From assembly GCF_020523985.1 (NCBI RefSeq), contig NZ_JAIVKM010000010.1, forward strand, positions 1 through 64,000: a stretch of DNA of 64,000 bases, in the 5' to 3' direction. The notes under the pieces were generated by a model. The model worked only from the letters and a program-made list of their open reading frames with translations. It was not told the origin of the DNA and did no database searches. Of this stretch, positions 54,705 to 62,954 are shown piece by piece (positions within the stretch are counted from its first letter, which is position 1; the number at the start of each line of letters is the position of its first letter). A program made the translations under genes and the position numbers. Origin of the DNA: Mangrovibacter yixingensis. GTDB taxonomy: Bacteria; Pseudomonadota; Gammaproteobacteria; Enterobacterales; Enterobacteriaceae.

Positions 54705-55507
54705 CTCTCACCCGTGAACAAATTGATGCAGCGGCCTGCACGCTGCATGAAGCAGAAAAAAGCCGTACTCAAACCGGGCTACTTTCCCGCAGCTACCCAC
54801 AAATGACACTGGATGATGCCTACGCCATTCAGGCTGCCTGGGTTAAACAAAAGAAAGCGTCTGGGAGGAAAGTCATTGGCTGGAAAATCGGCCTGACCTC
54901 CAAAGCTATGCAGTATGCGCTGAATATTGATACTCCGGACTCTGGTGTATTACTTGATGACATGGCTTTTGATGATGGTGCATTGATCCCGGCAACACGC
55001 TTTATTCAACCACGTATTGAAGCTGAAATCGCCTTTTTGATGAAAGCCCCACTACGTGGGCCAAATGTAACCGTGCAGGATGTCATGCGGGTGACAGAAG
55101 CTATCGCTCCGGCACTGGAAATCCTCGACACCCGCATTGTGCGGCGCGACCCACAAACCCAGCAACTGCGCACCATTGTCGATACGGTTTCCGATAACGC
55201 AGCCAATGCCGGTATTGTGTTATCCAGCCAATGGTACAGACCAGAAACCCTTGATATGCGCTGGATGGGTGCCATTGTTTCGCGCAATGCCTGCGTGGAA
55301 GAGACCGGGCTGGGCGCTGCGGTACTTAATCACCCGGCCCGTGGTATCGCATGGCTCGCCAACCGACTGTCCAATTATGATGAGAGCATTGAAGCCGGGC
55401 AAATAGTGCTCTCAGGTTCATTTATTCGCCCCATTGAGGCACCACATGGCAGCACTATTGTGGCGGATTTTGGCACCTATGGCAGCGTTAGCTGCTTCTT
55501 TGAGTGA
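54692..55507 (+). CDS. hpaH: 2-oxo-hept-4-ene-1,7-dioate hydratase-like (HpaH/MhpD family)
   Basis: 271 residues, closely similar to E. coli HpaH (267): GWKIGLTSKAMQ, GVLLDDMAF, PRIEAEIAFLM, TVSDNAANAGIVL, NHPARGIAWLANRL. It adds water to the 2-hydroxydienoate produced from ring cleavage, giving the substrate of the aldolase that follows. Metal ligands are the Glu residues in RIEAEIAF. The start lies inside the upstream gene (13-bp overlap). Confidence 0.88.
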   Translation: MQKLTLTREQIDAAACTLHEAEKSRTQTGLLSRSYPQMTLDDAYAIQAAWVKQKKASGRKVIGWKIGLTSKAMQYALNIDTPDSGVLLDDMAFDDGALIPATRFIQPRIEAEIAFLMKAPLRGPNVTVQDVMRVTEAIAPALEILDTRIVRRDPQTQQLRTIVDTVSDNAANAGIVLSSQWYRPETLDMRWMGAIVSRNACVEETGLGAAVLNHPARGIAWLANRLSNYDESIEAGQIVLSGSFIRPIEAPHGSTIVADFGTYGSVSCFFE

Positions 55508-55516
55508 GGTACGAGT

Positions 55517-56296
55517 ATGGCTGCTGCGGTTAACTACTTTAAACAGGCTCTGGCAGAAGGAAAAACACAGTCCGGGCTGTGGCTTGCTCTGGCAAACCCC
55601 TATTGTGCTGAAATTTGTGCTCACGCCGGTTTTGACTGGGTTTTACTGGATGGTGAACACGCACCTAATGATGTTCCCTTGCTGATGAACCAATTGCAGG
55701 TACTGGCAGCCAGCCCGGTGCATCCTGTCGTACGTGCCCCCACCGGCGCCCCCTGGATTATCAAACAACTGTTAGATATTGGTGCTCAGTCCTTGCTGAT
55801 ACCGATGGTTGAATCGGCCGATGAAGCCAAACAACTGGTCCGTGCGGTACGTTATCCGCCGGAAGGTTGCCGTGGCGTAGGTGCGGCACTGGCAAGAGCA
55901 TCGGGTTTTAACCGTATCCCGGACTACCTGAAAACAGCAAACGAACAAATCTGTTTACTGGTACAGGTGGAAAGCTGTATCGGGTTGAAAAACCTTGAAG
56001 CGATTACACAGACAGAGGGAGTTGATGGCGTATTTATTGGGCCAGCAGACCTTGCTGCCGACATGGGATTTCCGGGTATGCCCGGAGCACCAGAAGTGGT
56101 CACTGTGGTAGAAAAAGCGCTGCGTAAAATACGTGAACTCGGCAAACCAGCCGGGATCCTGACTGCCGACTTGCAACTGGCTGAGCGTTACCTGAACGCA
56201 GGCGCTGTTTTCCTGGCAACGGGAAGTGATGTGGGGTTGCTGGTTCAGGCGACAAATCACCTGGCACAGCATGTGCGGGAACGGCTTATACCCTAA
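55517..56296 (+). CDS. hpaI: 4-hydroxy-2-oxo-acid aldolase (HpaI family)
   Basis: 259 residues (E. coli HpaI 262), class II metal-dependent aldolase. GLWLALANPYCAE, DGEHAPND (active His), PVVRAP (active Arg), VQVESCIGL (metal Glu) and GPADLAADMG (metal Asp). It splits the hydrated product to pyruvate and an aldehyde, succinic semialdehyde in the hpa pathway. Last gene of the forward operon. Confidence 0.9.
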   Translation: MAAAVNYFKQALAEGKTQSGLWLALANPYCAEICAHAGFDWVLLDGEHAPNDVPLLMNQLQVLAASPVHPVVRAPTGAPWIIKQLLDIGAQSLLIPMVESADEAKQLVRAVRYPPEGCRGVGAALARASGFNRIPDYLKTANEQICLLVQVESCIGLKNLEAITQTEGVDGVFIGPADLAADMGFPGMPGAPEVVTVVEKALRKIRELGKPAGILTADLQLAERYLNAGAVFLATGSDVGLLVQATNHLAQHVRERLIP

Positions 56297-56334
56297 GCAG
56301 ATTTTACCGTACTGGATCCCCAGTACGGTCTGCT
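56296..56334. terminator. Hairpin between hpaI and the convergent padR-like gene
   Basis: ACCGTACTGG (56306-56315) pairs perfectly with CCAGTACGGT (56320-56329); outer arms AGCAG and CTGCT extend it. It spans the whole 47-bp gap between convergent genes and probably serves both, although T-runs are poor. Confidence 0.7.
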
Positions 56335-56343
56335 AAACCCGCT

Positions 56344-57177
56344 TTATTGCGCATGGCTCCACTGAATATCCAGAGTTTCCCGCACGGCTGTTTCTGCTAA
56401 ATGACGCACGATAATGTTTTCCATTTCAATCAGTTTGGATTCACTGTCTGATGTCAGGATTACACGCAACGTCTCCGGCAAAGCCTCAAGACGAATTTCC
56501 CCAAGACTCAGACGAAACTGCCCGCTTAACTCATCACTGACTACAGGTGTGCGGTGCTGAAAATGGCTGCACAGTCGCCGAACAAACCGTGCCGCATTCG
56601 GTGTGGCAATATTGGCGATACTGCACATTGCCCCAGCGGCGGGGGCGGGTGTTGATAACAGTGTTTCAATTCGCTGTGCCGCGCTATGAATGGCATCAGC
56701 GATTTGCTGAATAACAGCTTCGTTTTCCGGTTCAACACTGGCACGCAAATTCAGAGCCCGCTTCAGATGGTCCATCGCACCTACCAACTCTGGTGGTGAT
56801 GTTTTTCCCGTCCGGGGTGGAACGATACGCTTTTGCAGCATTTCCATCACAGCATGGTTGGCAGCCAAAAAAGCCTTGCCTTCAGGGGTAATGCTATAAC
56901 GCTTACGCCCACCTTTTTCCAGATCGATCACAGCATATCCCCGGTCATATAACCAGGTCAGTGTCGGGTAAATAACACCAGGACTGGGCTTATAAAGACC
57001 AGCGAAACGCGCTTTGATTGCATGTATCAACTCATAGCCATGGCTGGACTGATCAGCAAGCATTGACAGTAGCAGAACACGCAACTCGCCATAATCAAAA
57101 ACGCGCCCTCTACGTTTTTCCTGGCTGGCGGGTTCGTGGTTAACCGTTGTTTTATCCAAGTCTTGTGCCTGTTCCAT
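56344..57177 (-). CDS. PadR-family regulator fused to a DUF2218-like domain
   Basis: 277 residues from the ATG at 57177 (MEQAQDLDKT), preferred over one 15 bases upstream because AAGGGA lies 7 bases before it. Residues about 25-110 are a PadR winged helix (ELRVLLLSMLADQSSHGYEL, PSPGVIYPTLTWLYDRGY, GRKRYSITPEG). Residues about 185-275 resemble DUF2218 (TPNAARFVRRLCSHFQHRTP ... ENIIVRHLAETAVRE), a domain otherwise seen with siderophore-utilisation genes and YqjI-like regulators. PadR proteins usually repress degradation genes and are released by a phenolic ligand. Position between both catabolic arms suggests local control. Confidence 0.8.
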   Translation of the reverse strand: MEQAQDLDKTTVNHEPASQEKRRGRVFDYGELRVLLLSMLADQSSHGYELIHAIKARFAGLYKPSPGVIYPTLTWLYDRGYAVIDLEKGGRKRYSITPEGKAFLAANHAVMEMLQKRIVPPRTGKTSPPELVGAMDHLKRALNLRASVEPENEAVIQQIADAIHSAAQRIETLLSTPAPAAGAMCSIANIATPNAARFVRRLCSHFQHRTPVVSDELSGQFRLSLGEIRLEALPETLRVILTSDSESKLIEMENIIVRHLAETAVRETLDIQWSHAQ

Positions 57178-57202
57178 TGGTTTTCCCTTCATCGCTCACA
57201 GC

Positions 57203-57227
57203 AACATATCTAAACTTTAAATATATC
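57203..57227. promoter_or_regulatory. Candidate operator in front of the padR-like gene
   Basis: AACATATC (57203-57210) and AATATATC (57220-57227) are 17 bp apart and are variants of GATATRTY read on the opposite strand. The second is followed by the CGCAAA also seen at 48827-48832. Lies 26 bp upstream of the start codon, so autoregulation is likely. Confidence 0.55.
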
Positions 57228-57291
57228 GCAAAAACGGTATTACTCCATGTTTAATGGCAGGTTTTCCTTACTATCGACTTCCCCAGCTGCG

Positions 57292-57672
57292 CTACAATAC
57301 GGCAATGAAATCACACTGGATACGAATATTCCCGGTAAATTCTCCGCTTTGAGTGTGCCGGGCTGGCCTGGTCGCTGGGTCCGGGAAATAACTCAGCCAG
57401 TGCCGGTTAACAATATCTCGTTCTTGCTTATCCACCATCCATAATGTCATTTTCACAATGTTGTCGAGACTTCCCCCCGCGGCTTCAACAATGGTTCGAA
57501 CATGCTCAAACATATACTGACATTGCAGATCCATATCCACAGGCACCTGTTGGCTGGCAGGTTCACGGCCATAAATAACGGCAGTAAAAACCATATTACC
57601 GACCAGACAAGCAGCAGGTGTTGGATTGGCATGAGGAAAGGTATCCACATAAATACTTTTACGCATGGTCAT
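57292..57672 (-). CDS. RidA (YjgF/UK114)-family deaminase
   Basis: 126 residues, one-domain RidA fold. The region CQYMFEHVRTIVEAAGGSLD and the Arg in TRPARHTQ (near 105, the usual carboxylate-binding Arg) are present. RidA proteins hydrolyse enamine/imine intermediates; 2-aminomuconate deaminase is a relative. Its presence suggests that the pathway substrate contains nitrogen. It follows the porin gene by 50 bp on the same strand and may share its transcript. Confidence 0.85.
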   Translation of the reverse strand: MTMRKSIYVDTFPHANPTPAACLVGNMVFTAVIYGREPASQQVPVDMDLQCQYMFEHVRTIVEAAGGSLDNIVKMTLWMVDKQERDIVNRHWLSYFPDPATRPARHTQSGEFTGNIRIQCDFIAVL

Positions 57673-57722
57673 ATTTTCGGTTCCTGTTAATAATTACGGG
57701 CAGTTTCCCTGCCCGCAAAGGA

Positions 57723-59060
57723 TTAATATTCGCTATCTGGCATCAGGCTACCAAATTTGTAGACAAGACGCAGTCGTTCTGCATGATAATTACCTGTTAC
57801 GGTTGAAGGGGAATTAACATAATCGAACTCAAATTGAATATTCAGACGCTGAGTTAAATTGTAACCAAGAATCATAAAACCAGCATTGACATTTTCAGCT
57901 GCCAGAGGGTAATAAACCCCCGATGAAGATTTTAAATTCAACCGGGTATACCCTAAAACAGTTAACCACTGATCATTATGATAGACATAACGTAATGCCA
58001 GTGAATTACCAGGCTGGTTACTGGTTACCATTGATGCCAAAGGCTGGCCATCTTCAATGGGTGTCGTATTATAAATACCAAAGCTATAAGGTGCAAAATA
58101 TGCCCCATTGAGGAATGCATTATCTTTACTGGGTACCTGAGTTGTTATGATTGAAAAACTGTGATTACGGTTGCGTATACCAATCCGGGCTGAATAGAGA
58201 TCAGTATCAATATTCTGATAAGGCCATGCCTGGTCACTGGCATCCCACTCGTGCAGGTACTGTGCTCCTACAAATGGAGTCCAGCCACTTACTGCCAGAC
58301 CAGATATTGGAATTTCCGCCCCGGTGTAGGCTAACTGAGCCCGTTTGTCGAAATGGTAGTACCAGGCTTCTGCTGTTGCGCCATAACGCTGACCATAACG
58401 TAATCCCACTGTTGAAAAACCATCACTGTCCACCGAAGGCAAACTGGTTTCATCCACTTCAGGTGCCCCTACATCACCTTTGCCAAAGGTGTCTGAACTC
58501 CCAGGCTTAAACCGGTAGATACGATAACCGTACAGGTTAACTTGCCTGGCAAAAGGTAATGCGTAGCTCCCACCATAACCTTGATATAACAGGGGAATCA
58601 TGGTTCTGCCATTTCCTTCATTAGCAAATGGTGTATCAAGACCAATCCGACCACCCTGCACATCCAAACCGTATCCCTGGTAACGCAGAAATGCTTTTCC
58701 TAACACATTAACATTGTCTGAGGGTAAATAGACTTCAGTTTTATCTTCATTACTGGAATTCAGGCCTAAATTCCATGATGCATAATCACCAAGACCAAAA
58801 CTTAGCCCATGCCATTGTGGGCTGCGGTATTGAATATCGCCACCAAAAGCATGTGTATGTTTATTTTCAACCGTACCACTAAATTCTTTAAAAAACTGCA
58901 TAGTTTTAAGTTCACCCGATATTCCACCTTCAGATAACCAGGCATTAAATGAGTCTGAATCTTGCTGAGAATAAGGCATTTCGGCATAACTTTTTTCACA
59001 CAACAACGCCAAAGGAAATAAAGTAAAAGCAGCCAGGCGGAAAAAATTATCGCATCCCAT
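57723..59060 (-). CDS. OprD-family outer-membrane porin
   Basis: 445 residues. A signal peptide (cleavage after KSYA, about residue 26) is followed by an all-beta 18-strand-type barrel of the OprD family: FNAWLSEGGISGELKTMQFF, GGRIGLDTPFAN, TVGLRYGQRYGATAEAWYYH. The family favours small carboxylate- or amino-acid-like aromatics, fitting uptake of the catabolic substrate. The C terminus ends SLMPDSEY, extending past the last strand (LRLVYKF). Its promoter gap (59061-59297) lacks the GATATRTY octamers. Confidence 0.82.
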   Translation of the reverse strand: MGCDNFFRLAAFTLFPLALLCEKSYAEMPYSQQDSDSFNAWLSEGGISGELKTMQFFKEFSGTVENKHTHAFGGDIQYRSPQWHGLSFGLGDYASWNLGLNSSNEDKTEVYLPSDNVNVLGKAFLRYQGYGLDVQGGRIGLDTPFANEGNGRTMIPLLYQGYGGSYALPFARQVNLYGYRIYRFKPGSSDTFGKGDVGAPEVDETSLPSVDSDGFSTVGLRYGQRYGATAEAWYYHFDKRAQLAYTGAEIPISGLAVSGWTPFVGAQYLHEWDASDQAWPYQNIDTDLYSARIGIRNRNHSFSIITTQVPSKDNAFLNGAYFAPYSFGIYNTTPIEDGQPLASMVTSNQPGNSLALRYVYHNDQWLTVLGYTRLNLKSSSGVYYPLAAENVNAGFMILGYNLTQRLNIQFEFDYVNSPSTVTGNYHAERLRLVYKFGSLMPDSEY

Positions 59061-59120
59061 TTGTTTAGAACCTCATTAATAATGACCGTTATTTGCCAAT
59101 TTTTATACAGCACTACCCTG

Positions 59121-59138
59121 CTGGCATATAAATGCCAG
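59121..59138. promoter_or_regulatory. Inverted repeat upstream of the porin gene
   Basis: CTGGCAT and ATGCCAG are perfect 7-bp arms around ATAA, 61 bp before the porin start and about 160 bp after the DUF3500 stop. It could terminate the SDR operon or bind a regulator of the porin. Confidence 0.4.
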
Positions 59139-59297
59139 TAAAATAAAAACAGCCACACAGAATTAAATCGCTTCACAGGGATACAGTGAAATACCGATAC
59201 CAGTCACCACACTAATACTGATTTTAATCGTTTACACACCTGTAGCATGCAATATGGCGGGCGCTCTGTTCACCCTCGTCCTTGCCTGAAATGAATA

Positions 59298-60524
59298 TTA
59301 ATTCTGGCGCCAGGATGCCAGTAAAGCTTTACCATAGTCGTTACCGTTTGGAATTCGGGTAATTGTATGAATATGAAAGCGTGCAGGTTCGGTGTTAGTC
59401 AGCCACATGCCATTGTGATGATCAAATTCCAGCATAATAACCGGGCTCTGTATGCGGTAATAAAAGACATCATCATCACCACACCCACCAATCCAGCACC
59501 ACCAGGTTTCATCCAGCCATTTTTCTACCAGAGACATGCGTGCCTGACGCGGCCCGGCTGGCAGAAAATCGATGAAAGCGGCGACAGTGTCTAAAAGATT
59601 GGCGCGCTGTTGCGTAGAAAATTCCGCAGCACATATTCCTTCGAGAGGAATAATGCGATTATCCTGGAACGCGCCCCCCAGATGCCTCTGGTCAGCGAAA
59701 TTGAATCGCCAGGCAGGCATCGCCGGATCTTCCATTTGTGTATAAAGGGTTGCCCGGCGCTGCTGGTCAGGTGTTAAGGACTGCATCAATGCAAGGCCTG
59801 AGCTTTCTTCCTGGGTAAACAACACGCAATCCTGCTCATTTCCCCGGTCAATCACATTCGGTTCAACACCCATAAAAGTTGGTGCAATAACCAACTGGCG
59901 GCCAAGGATGAAACAGCTGAATGCAACATGGTGGCCATAGATTACCCATCCCCAGGGCTTCTCTACGGATGGTTCACCAAACAACATAAAATGAAAACTC
60001 CAGCGGTTCATAATATTGTTCAGTGAGTACAGTTCACCTAAAAAGTGATTGGCATCCATCAACCGTACGACTTTCTGGTAGCCTTTATCACTGGTGCAAC
60101 AACGTAGTAGCGACAAAAAAGCGTCCCGCGCAGATTCTGTTGTGTTTTCCAGGCGAACACCATAGTCATTAAAAGGTATTTCAGGGTTATACCAGGCGCG
60201 CCACTGTTTGGCCTCTATTGGCTGACAAACCTTCCCATGTTCTTCTGGCGTCAACGTCGCCAGAAGGTGTTGAGCGGCAGCCATCGCAGACTCCACATCG
60301 AACCCCTCATCAGCTACAGAAAATAGCCCCGGCTGAACCTCTCCATTACAGGTAATGCCATGAAATGTTTCATCCAGTAATGATTGCCAGTGAGCCTGTA
60401 AGCTGCGTGCCTGTTCGGTTGCCAACATGCGTCGTGCATAAGTTTGCGGGTCAACATTACGGGCACACAAAATGCGGGGAGCATCGGCAGGTAACAGGTA
60501 GTCACGAAAATTTCGGCTGGTCAT
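59298..60524 (-). CDS. DUF3500-domain protein
   Basis: 408 residues, no signal peptide. It matches the DUF3500 pattern: RAWYNPEIPFNDYGVRLE, the block FGEPSVEKPWGWVIYGHHV, then VIAPTFMGVEPN. The biochemical role of this family is not known to me. The Trp/His-rich WGWVIYGHH and DETWWCWIGG stretches suggest a metal or cofactor pocket. Its start overlaps the FAH gene stop by 4 bp, so it belongs to the SDR-SnoaL-FAH-DUF3500 operon. Confidence 0.75.
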   Translation of the reverse strand: MTSRNFRDYLLPADAPRILCARNVDPQTYARRMLATEQARSLQAHWQSLLDETFHGITCNGEVQPGLFSVADEGFDVESAMAAAQHLLATLTPEEHGKVCQPIEAKQWRAWYNPEIPFNDYGVRLENTTESARDAFLSLLRCCTSDKGYQKVVRLMDANHFLGELYSLNNIMNRWSFHFMLFGEPSVEKPWGWVIYGHHVAFSCFILGRQLVIAPTFMGVEPNVIDRGNEQDCVLFTQEESSGLALMQSLTPDQQRRATLYTQMEDPAMPAWRFNFADQRHLGGAFQDNRIIPLEGICAAEFSTQQRANLLDTVAAFIDFLPAGPRQARMSLVEKWLDETWWCWIGGCGDDDVFYYRIQSPVIMLEFDHHNGMWLTNTEPARFHIHTITRIPNGNDYGKALLASWRQN

Positions 60525-61381
60525 AACCGCTCCTGTTGTTCAGCAACAACCTGGTGTTCTATAACGCCTAATTGTTCAATCTCCAGACGAATGACATCCC
60601 CGGGCTTAAGGAAAATCCCGCGTGGTGCCCCTATTCCGGATGGTGTGCCCGTTGCCAAAATATCACCAGGTTCAAGTGTCATAACGCTGGATAAATAAGC
60701 GATTTGCTCATCAATGGAGTAAATCATGTCACCTGTCAGTGATTGTTGGCGCAGTTCCCCATTAACCCAAAGCGCCATATTCAGAGCCATTGGGTCGGCT
60801 ATTTCATCTGCAGTGGTTATCCATGGCCCAACAGGTCCATGAGTATCAAATGATTTCCCGAGGGTAAATGTCGGAGATTTTTTCAACCAGTCACGAGCAG
60901 AAAGGTCATTAACAATCAAATAACCCGCAATCATCTTTCGTGCATCGGCAACACTGACATGTCGGCAACGCTGCCCAATGACTACGCCAAGTTCAATTTC
61001 ATAGTCCATTTGCTCACTCACGGCGGGTTTGACCACAGGATCAAATGGCCCATTAATGCATGATACTTGTTTGTTAAACCACATCTGCGATTGCGGCACA
61101 GGGATGCCTGCCTGACGAGCTTCATCCGCATGTTTTTGGTAATTCATCCCAATTCCCAGAAATTTCTGTGGGTCGTGTATTGGGGCTTCAAGCCGGACTT
61201 CAGATAGTGCACAACAAGGTAATGATTCTTGCTCAAACTGGCTGAAAAGACGGGGGAGAGTATGCAGCACCTGCCGCATACTGCTACCACATCCGGCCAG
61301 TTCAGTCAGATCAACAATACCGCTTTCAGTTACCTTGCCAATACGCGTCTGGCCCTGTCTGGTATAACGTACAAGCTTCAT
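60521..61381 (-). CDS. Fumarylacetoacetate-hydrolase-family enzyme, second copy
   Basis: 286 residues, FAH fold: GIGMNYQKHADEA, EQMDYEIELGVVIG, NDLSARDWLKKSPTFTLGKS, GDILATGTPSGIG. It is a different subfamily from the copy at 53814-54704, with the SARDWLKKSP...GKSFDTHGP form typical of 2-hydroxyhepta-diene-dioate isomerases and ureidoglycolate lyase-like annotations. It probably hydrolyses a C-C bond or isomerises a ring-opened intermediate. Starts 14 bp behind the SnoaL-like gene. Confidence 0.85.
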   Translation of the reverse strand: MKLVRYTRQGQTRIGKVTESGIVDLTELAGCGSSMRQVLHTLPRLFSQFEQESLPCCALSEVRLEAPIHDPQKFLGIGMNYQKHADEARQAGIPVPQSQMWFNKQVSCINGPFDPVVKPAVSEQMDYEIELGVVIGQRCRHVSVADARKMIAGYLIVNDLSARDWLKKSPTFTLGKSFDTHGPVGPWITTADEIADPMALNMALWVNGELRQQSLTGDMIYSIDEQIAYLSSVMTLEPGDILATGTPSGIGAPRGIFLKPGDVIRLEIEQLGVIEHQVVAEQQERL

Positions 61382-61395
61382 TCTTTTTCTATCCT

Positions 61396-61773
61396 TTAGT
61401 TTTTGACCGGGGTCATTTGTGACAGCACAATTTGCCAGTCTGCAGCACCGCGTTTGAGCACCAGTGTGGAATAACCATGACGAGTCATAATGTCACCAGT
61501 AGTGATCTGGCGTACCGTGTTGTGAGTTTCACCGACCACCAGAGCCATATCACCAACGAATGACACCTGCGGGCATGGACGTTCAATAGCGACAAATCCT
61601 CCCATCGCAGTGATGTGGTGGAGAAATTGAGCTTTGTCATGCACCATTCCCGTGCTGTGGATATGAATCAACTCATCAGCGAGCATAGTTTCAAGTGTGC
61701 AAATATCTGCGGAAATAAGAGCTTGCTGGCGTCGGGCTTCGAATTTGAGAATGCTATTGATGTCAGTGCTCAT
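61396..61773 (-). CDS. SnoaL/NTF2-fold protein (DUF4440-like)
   Basis: 125 residues, alpha/beta cone fold of the SnoaL/DUF4440 group: LEFEARRQQALISADI-like first helix, LADELIHIHSTGMVHDKAQFL, YSTLVLKRGAADWQIVLSQMTPV at the end. Such small proteins act as isomerases, dehydratases or cyclases, or bind ligands. It overlaps the SDR stop by 4 bp. Specific role unknown. Confidence 0.78.
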   Translation of the reverse strand: MSTDINSILKFEARRQQALISADICTLETMLADELIHIHSTGMVHDKAQFLHHITAMGGFVAIERPCPQVSFVGDMALVVGETHNTVRQITTGDIMTRHGYSTLVLKRGAADWQIVLSQMTPVKN

Positions 61774-62552
61774 AGCAGCCCCTCGCAGGAGCCACCATCA
61801 AGTTGCAGGTTTTGCCCTGAAATAAACGAGGCCTGAACACTACATAGAAAGGCACACGCAGCACCGAACTCTTCCGGCCGACCAAAGCGCCGGGCAGCAA
61901 TAGTTTGTTCATTACGGTAGCGGGCTTCTTCCTGACTGATGCCTTCTTTGTCCATAAGGCGCTGCATCATGAATGCCTGGCGTGGAGTATCGATGCGCTC
62001 TGGAAGTAAATTGTTGATAGTCACATTATCAGCAACGACTTCCCGGCTAATTGCCTTACACATAGCTGTTAATGCCGTTCGTGCGGCTGTCGACAGGCCC
62101 ATCATATAGTGAGGGGATTTCACCATTGCAGATGTAATATTAATGATGCGGCCAAACTTTCGTTCGCGCATTTCTGGGAGCCAGGCCCGTATCAGTTGTA
62201 CTGCCGGGATAAAATTGGCTTCCATCGCCTGGTTTAAGGCATTTTCATCCCAATCTGCCAGGCCGCCAGGAAGTGGCCCTGCGTTATTCGTCACTAAAAT
62301 ATCAACCTGAGGTAGCTGGCGAAGTATTTTAGCTCTTCCCTCCTGGCTTGCCAGATCAGCAGCAATGGCGTTGATGGTTATACCAGAAAACTGCGAGCGC
62401 AGGTTCAGCATCACTGATTCCAGCTTCATCCCATTACGCCCATTCAAAGTGATATTCACCCCTTCTGCCGCCAGCGCAGTTGCACATGCCAGCCCCAGCC
62501 CCTGCGATGAGGCACAAATGAATGCCTGTTTGCCACGAATCCCGAGATCCAT
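61770..62552 (-). CDS. Short-chain dehydrogenase/reductase-like protein, atypical active site
   Basis: 260 residues from the ATG at 62552, which follows GAGGGAG at the right spacing; a start 24 bases upstream is in frame but less likely. SDR fold with ICASSQGLGLA in place of TGxxxGIG, NNAG at 89-92, and Ser141 in INITSAM. Where YxxxK is expected it has STAAR (154-158), so Tyr and Lys are missing. First gene of the reverse operon. Confidence 0.82.
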   Translation of the reverse strand: MDLGIRGKQAFICASSQGLGLACATALAAEGVNITLNGRNGMKLESVMLNLRSQFSGITINAIAADLASQEGRAKILRQLPQVDILVTNNAGPLPGGLADWDENALNQAMEANFIPAVQLIRAWLPEMRERKFGRIINITSAMVKSPHYMMGLSTAARTALTAMCKAISREVVADNVTINNLLPERIDTPRQAFMMQRLMDKEGISQEEARYRNEQTIAARRFGRPEEFGAACAFLCSVQASFISGQNLQLDGGSCEGLL

Positions 62553-62584
62553 TTTCTCCCTCACTTTGTTAACCATTAGTAAAA

Positions 62585-62625
62585 GATATGTTTATATAGT
62601 GATATATCTTAATGTTCGATATGTC
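62585..62625. promoter_or_regulatory. Candidate PadR operators before the reverse catabolic operon
   Basis: Three octamers GATATGTT (62585), GATATATC (62601) and GATATGTC (62618) are spaced 16 and 17 bp, on one face of about 1.5-turn steps. They lie 33-73 bp upstream of the SDR start. The rest of the 402-bp gap up to rplY (62553-62954) shows no gene and must contain the rplY promoter. Confidence 0.6.
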
Positions 62626-62954
62626 TAGAATGACCAGAAAGGATTAAACAAAAGTCGGAGATGGCTCACGAAATAAACAAATCGAAATCCATGGCGTGGG
62701 GTGAAATAAAAATAAATCATTGAAATTAAATAACTTAAAAACAAAGAGACGTTAAGAAATCAAACAGAGCAAGATACCCGGCAGGTGGGAACCAGAAATC
62801 AGCATACTGACGGGCAAATACAAACACGCACCCACTGGTTATTGCCGGGCTACAGATTACCCGCTATAATGCCGCCCGCTTTTACATCCGTAGAAGCTGA
62901 ATATTTGCCTGCCACTGGGTCGCCTGTTGCAGGATTCACTATAGAGAGATTGTG

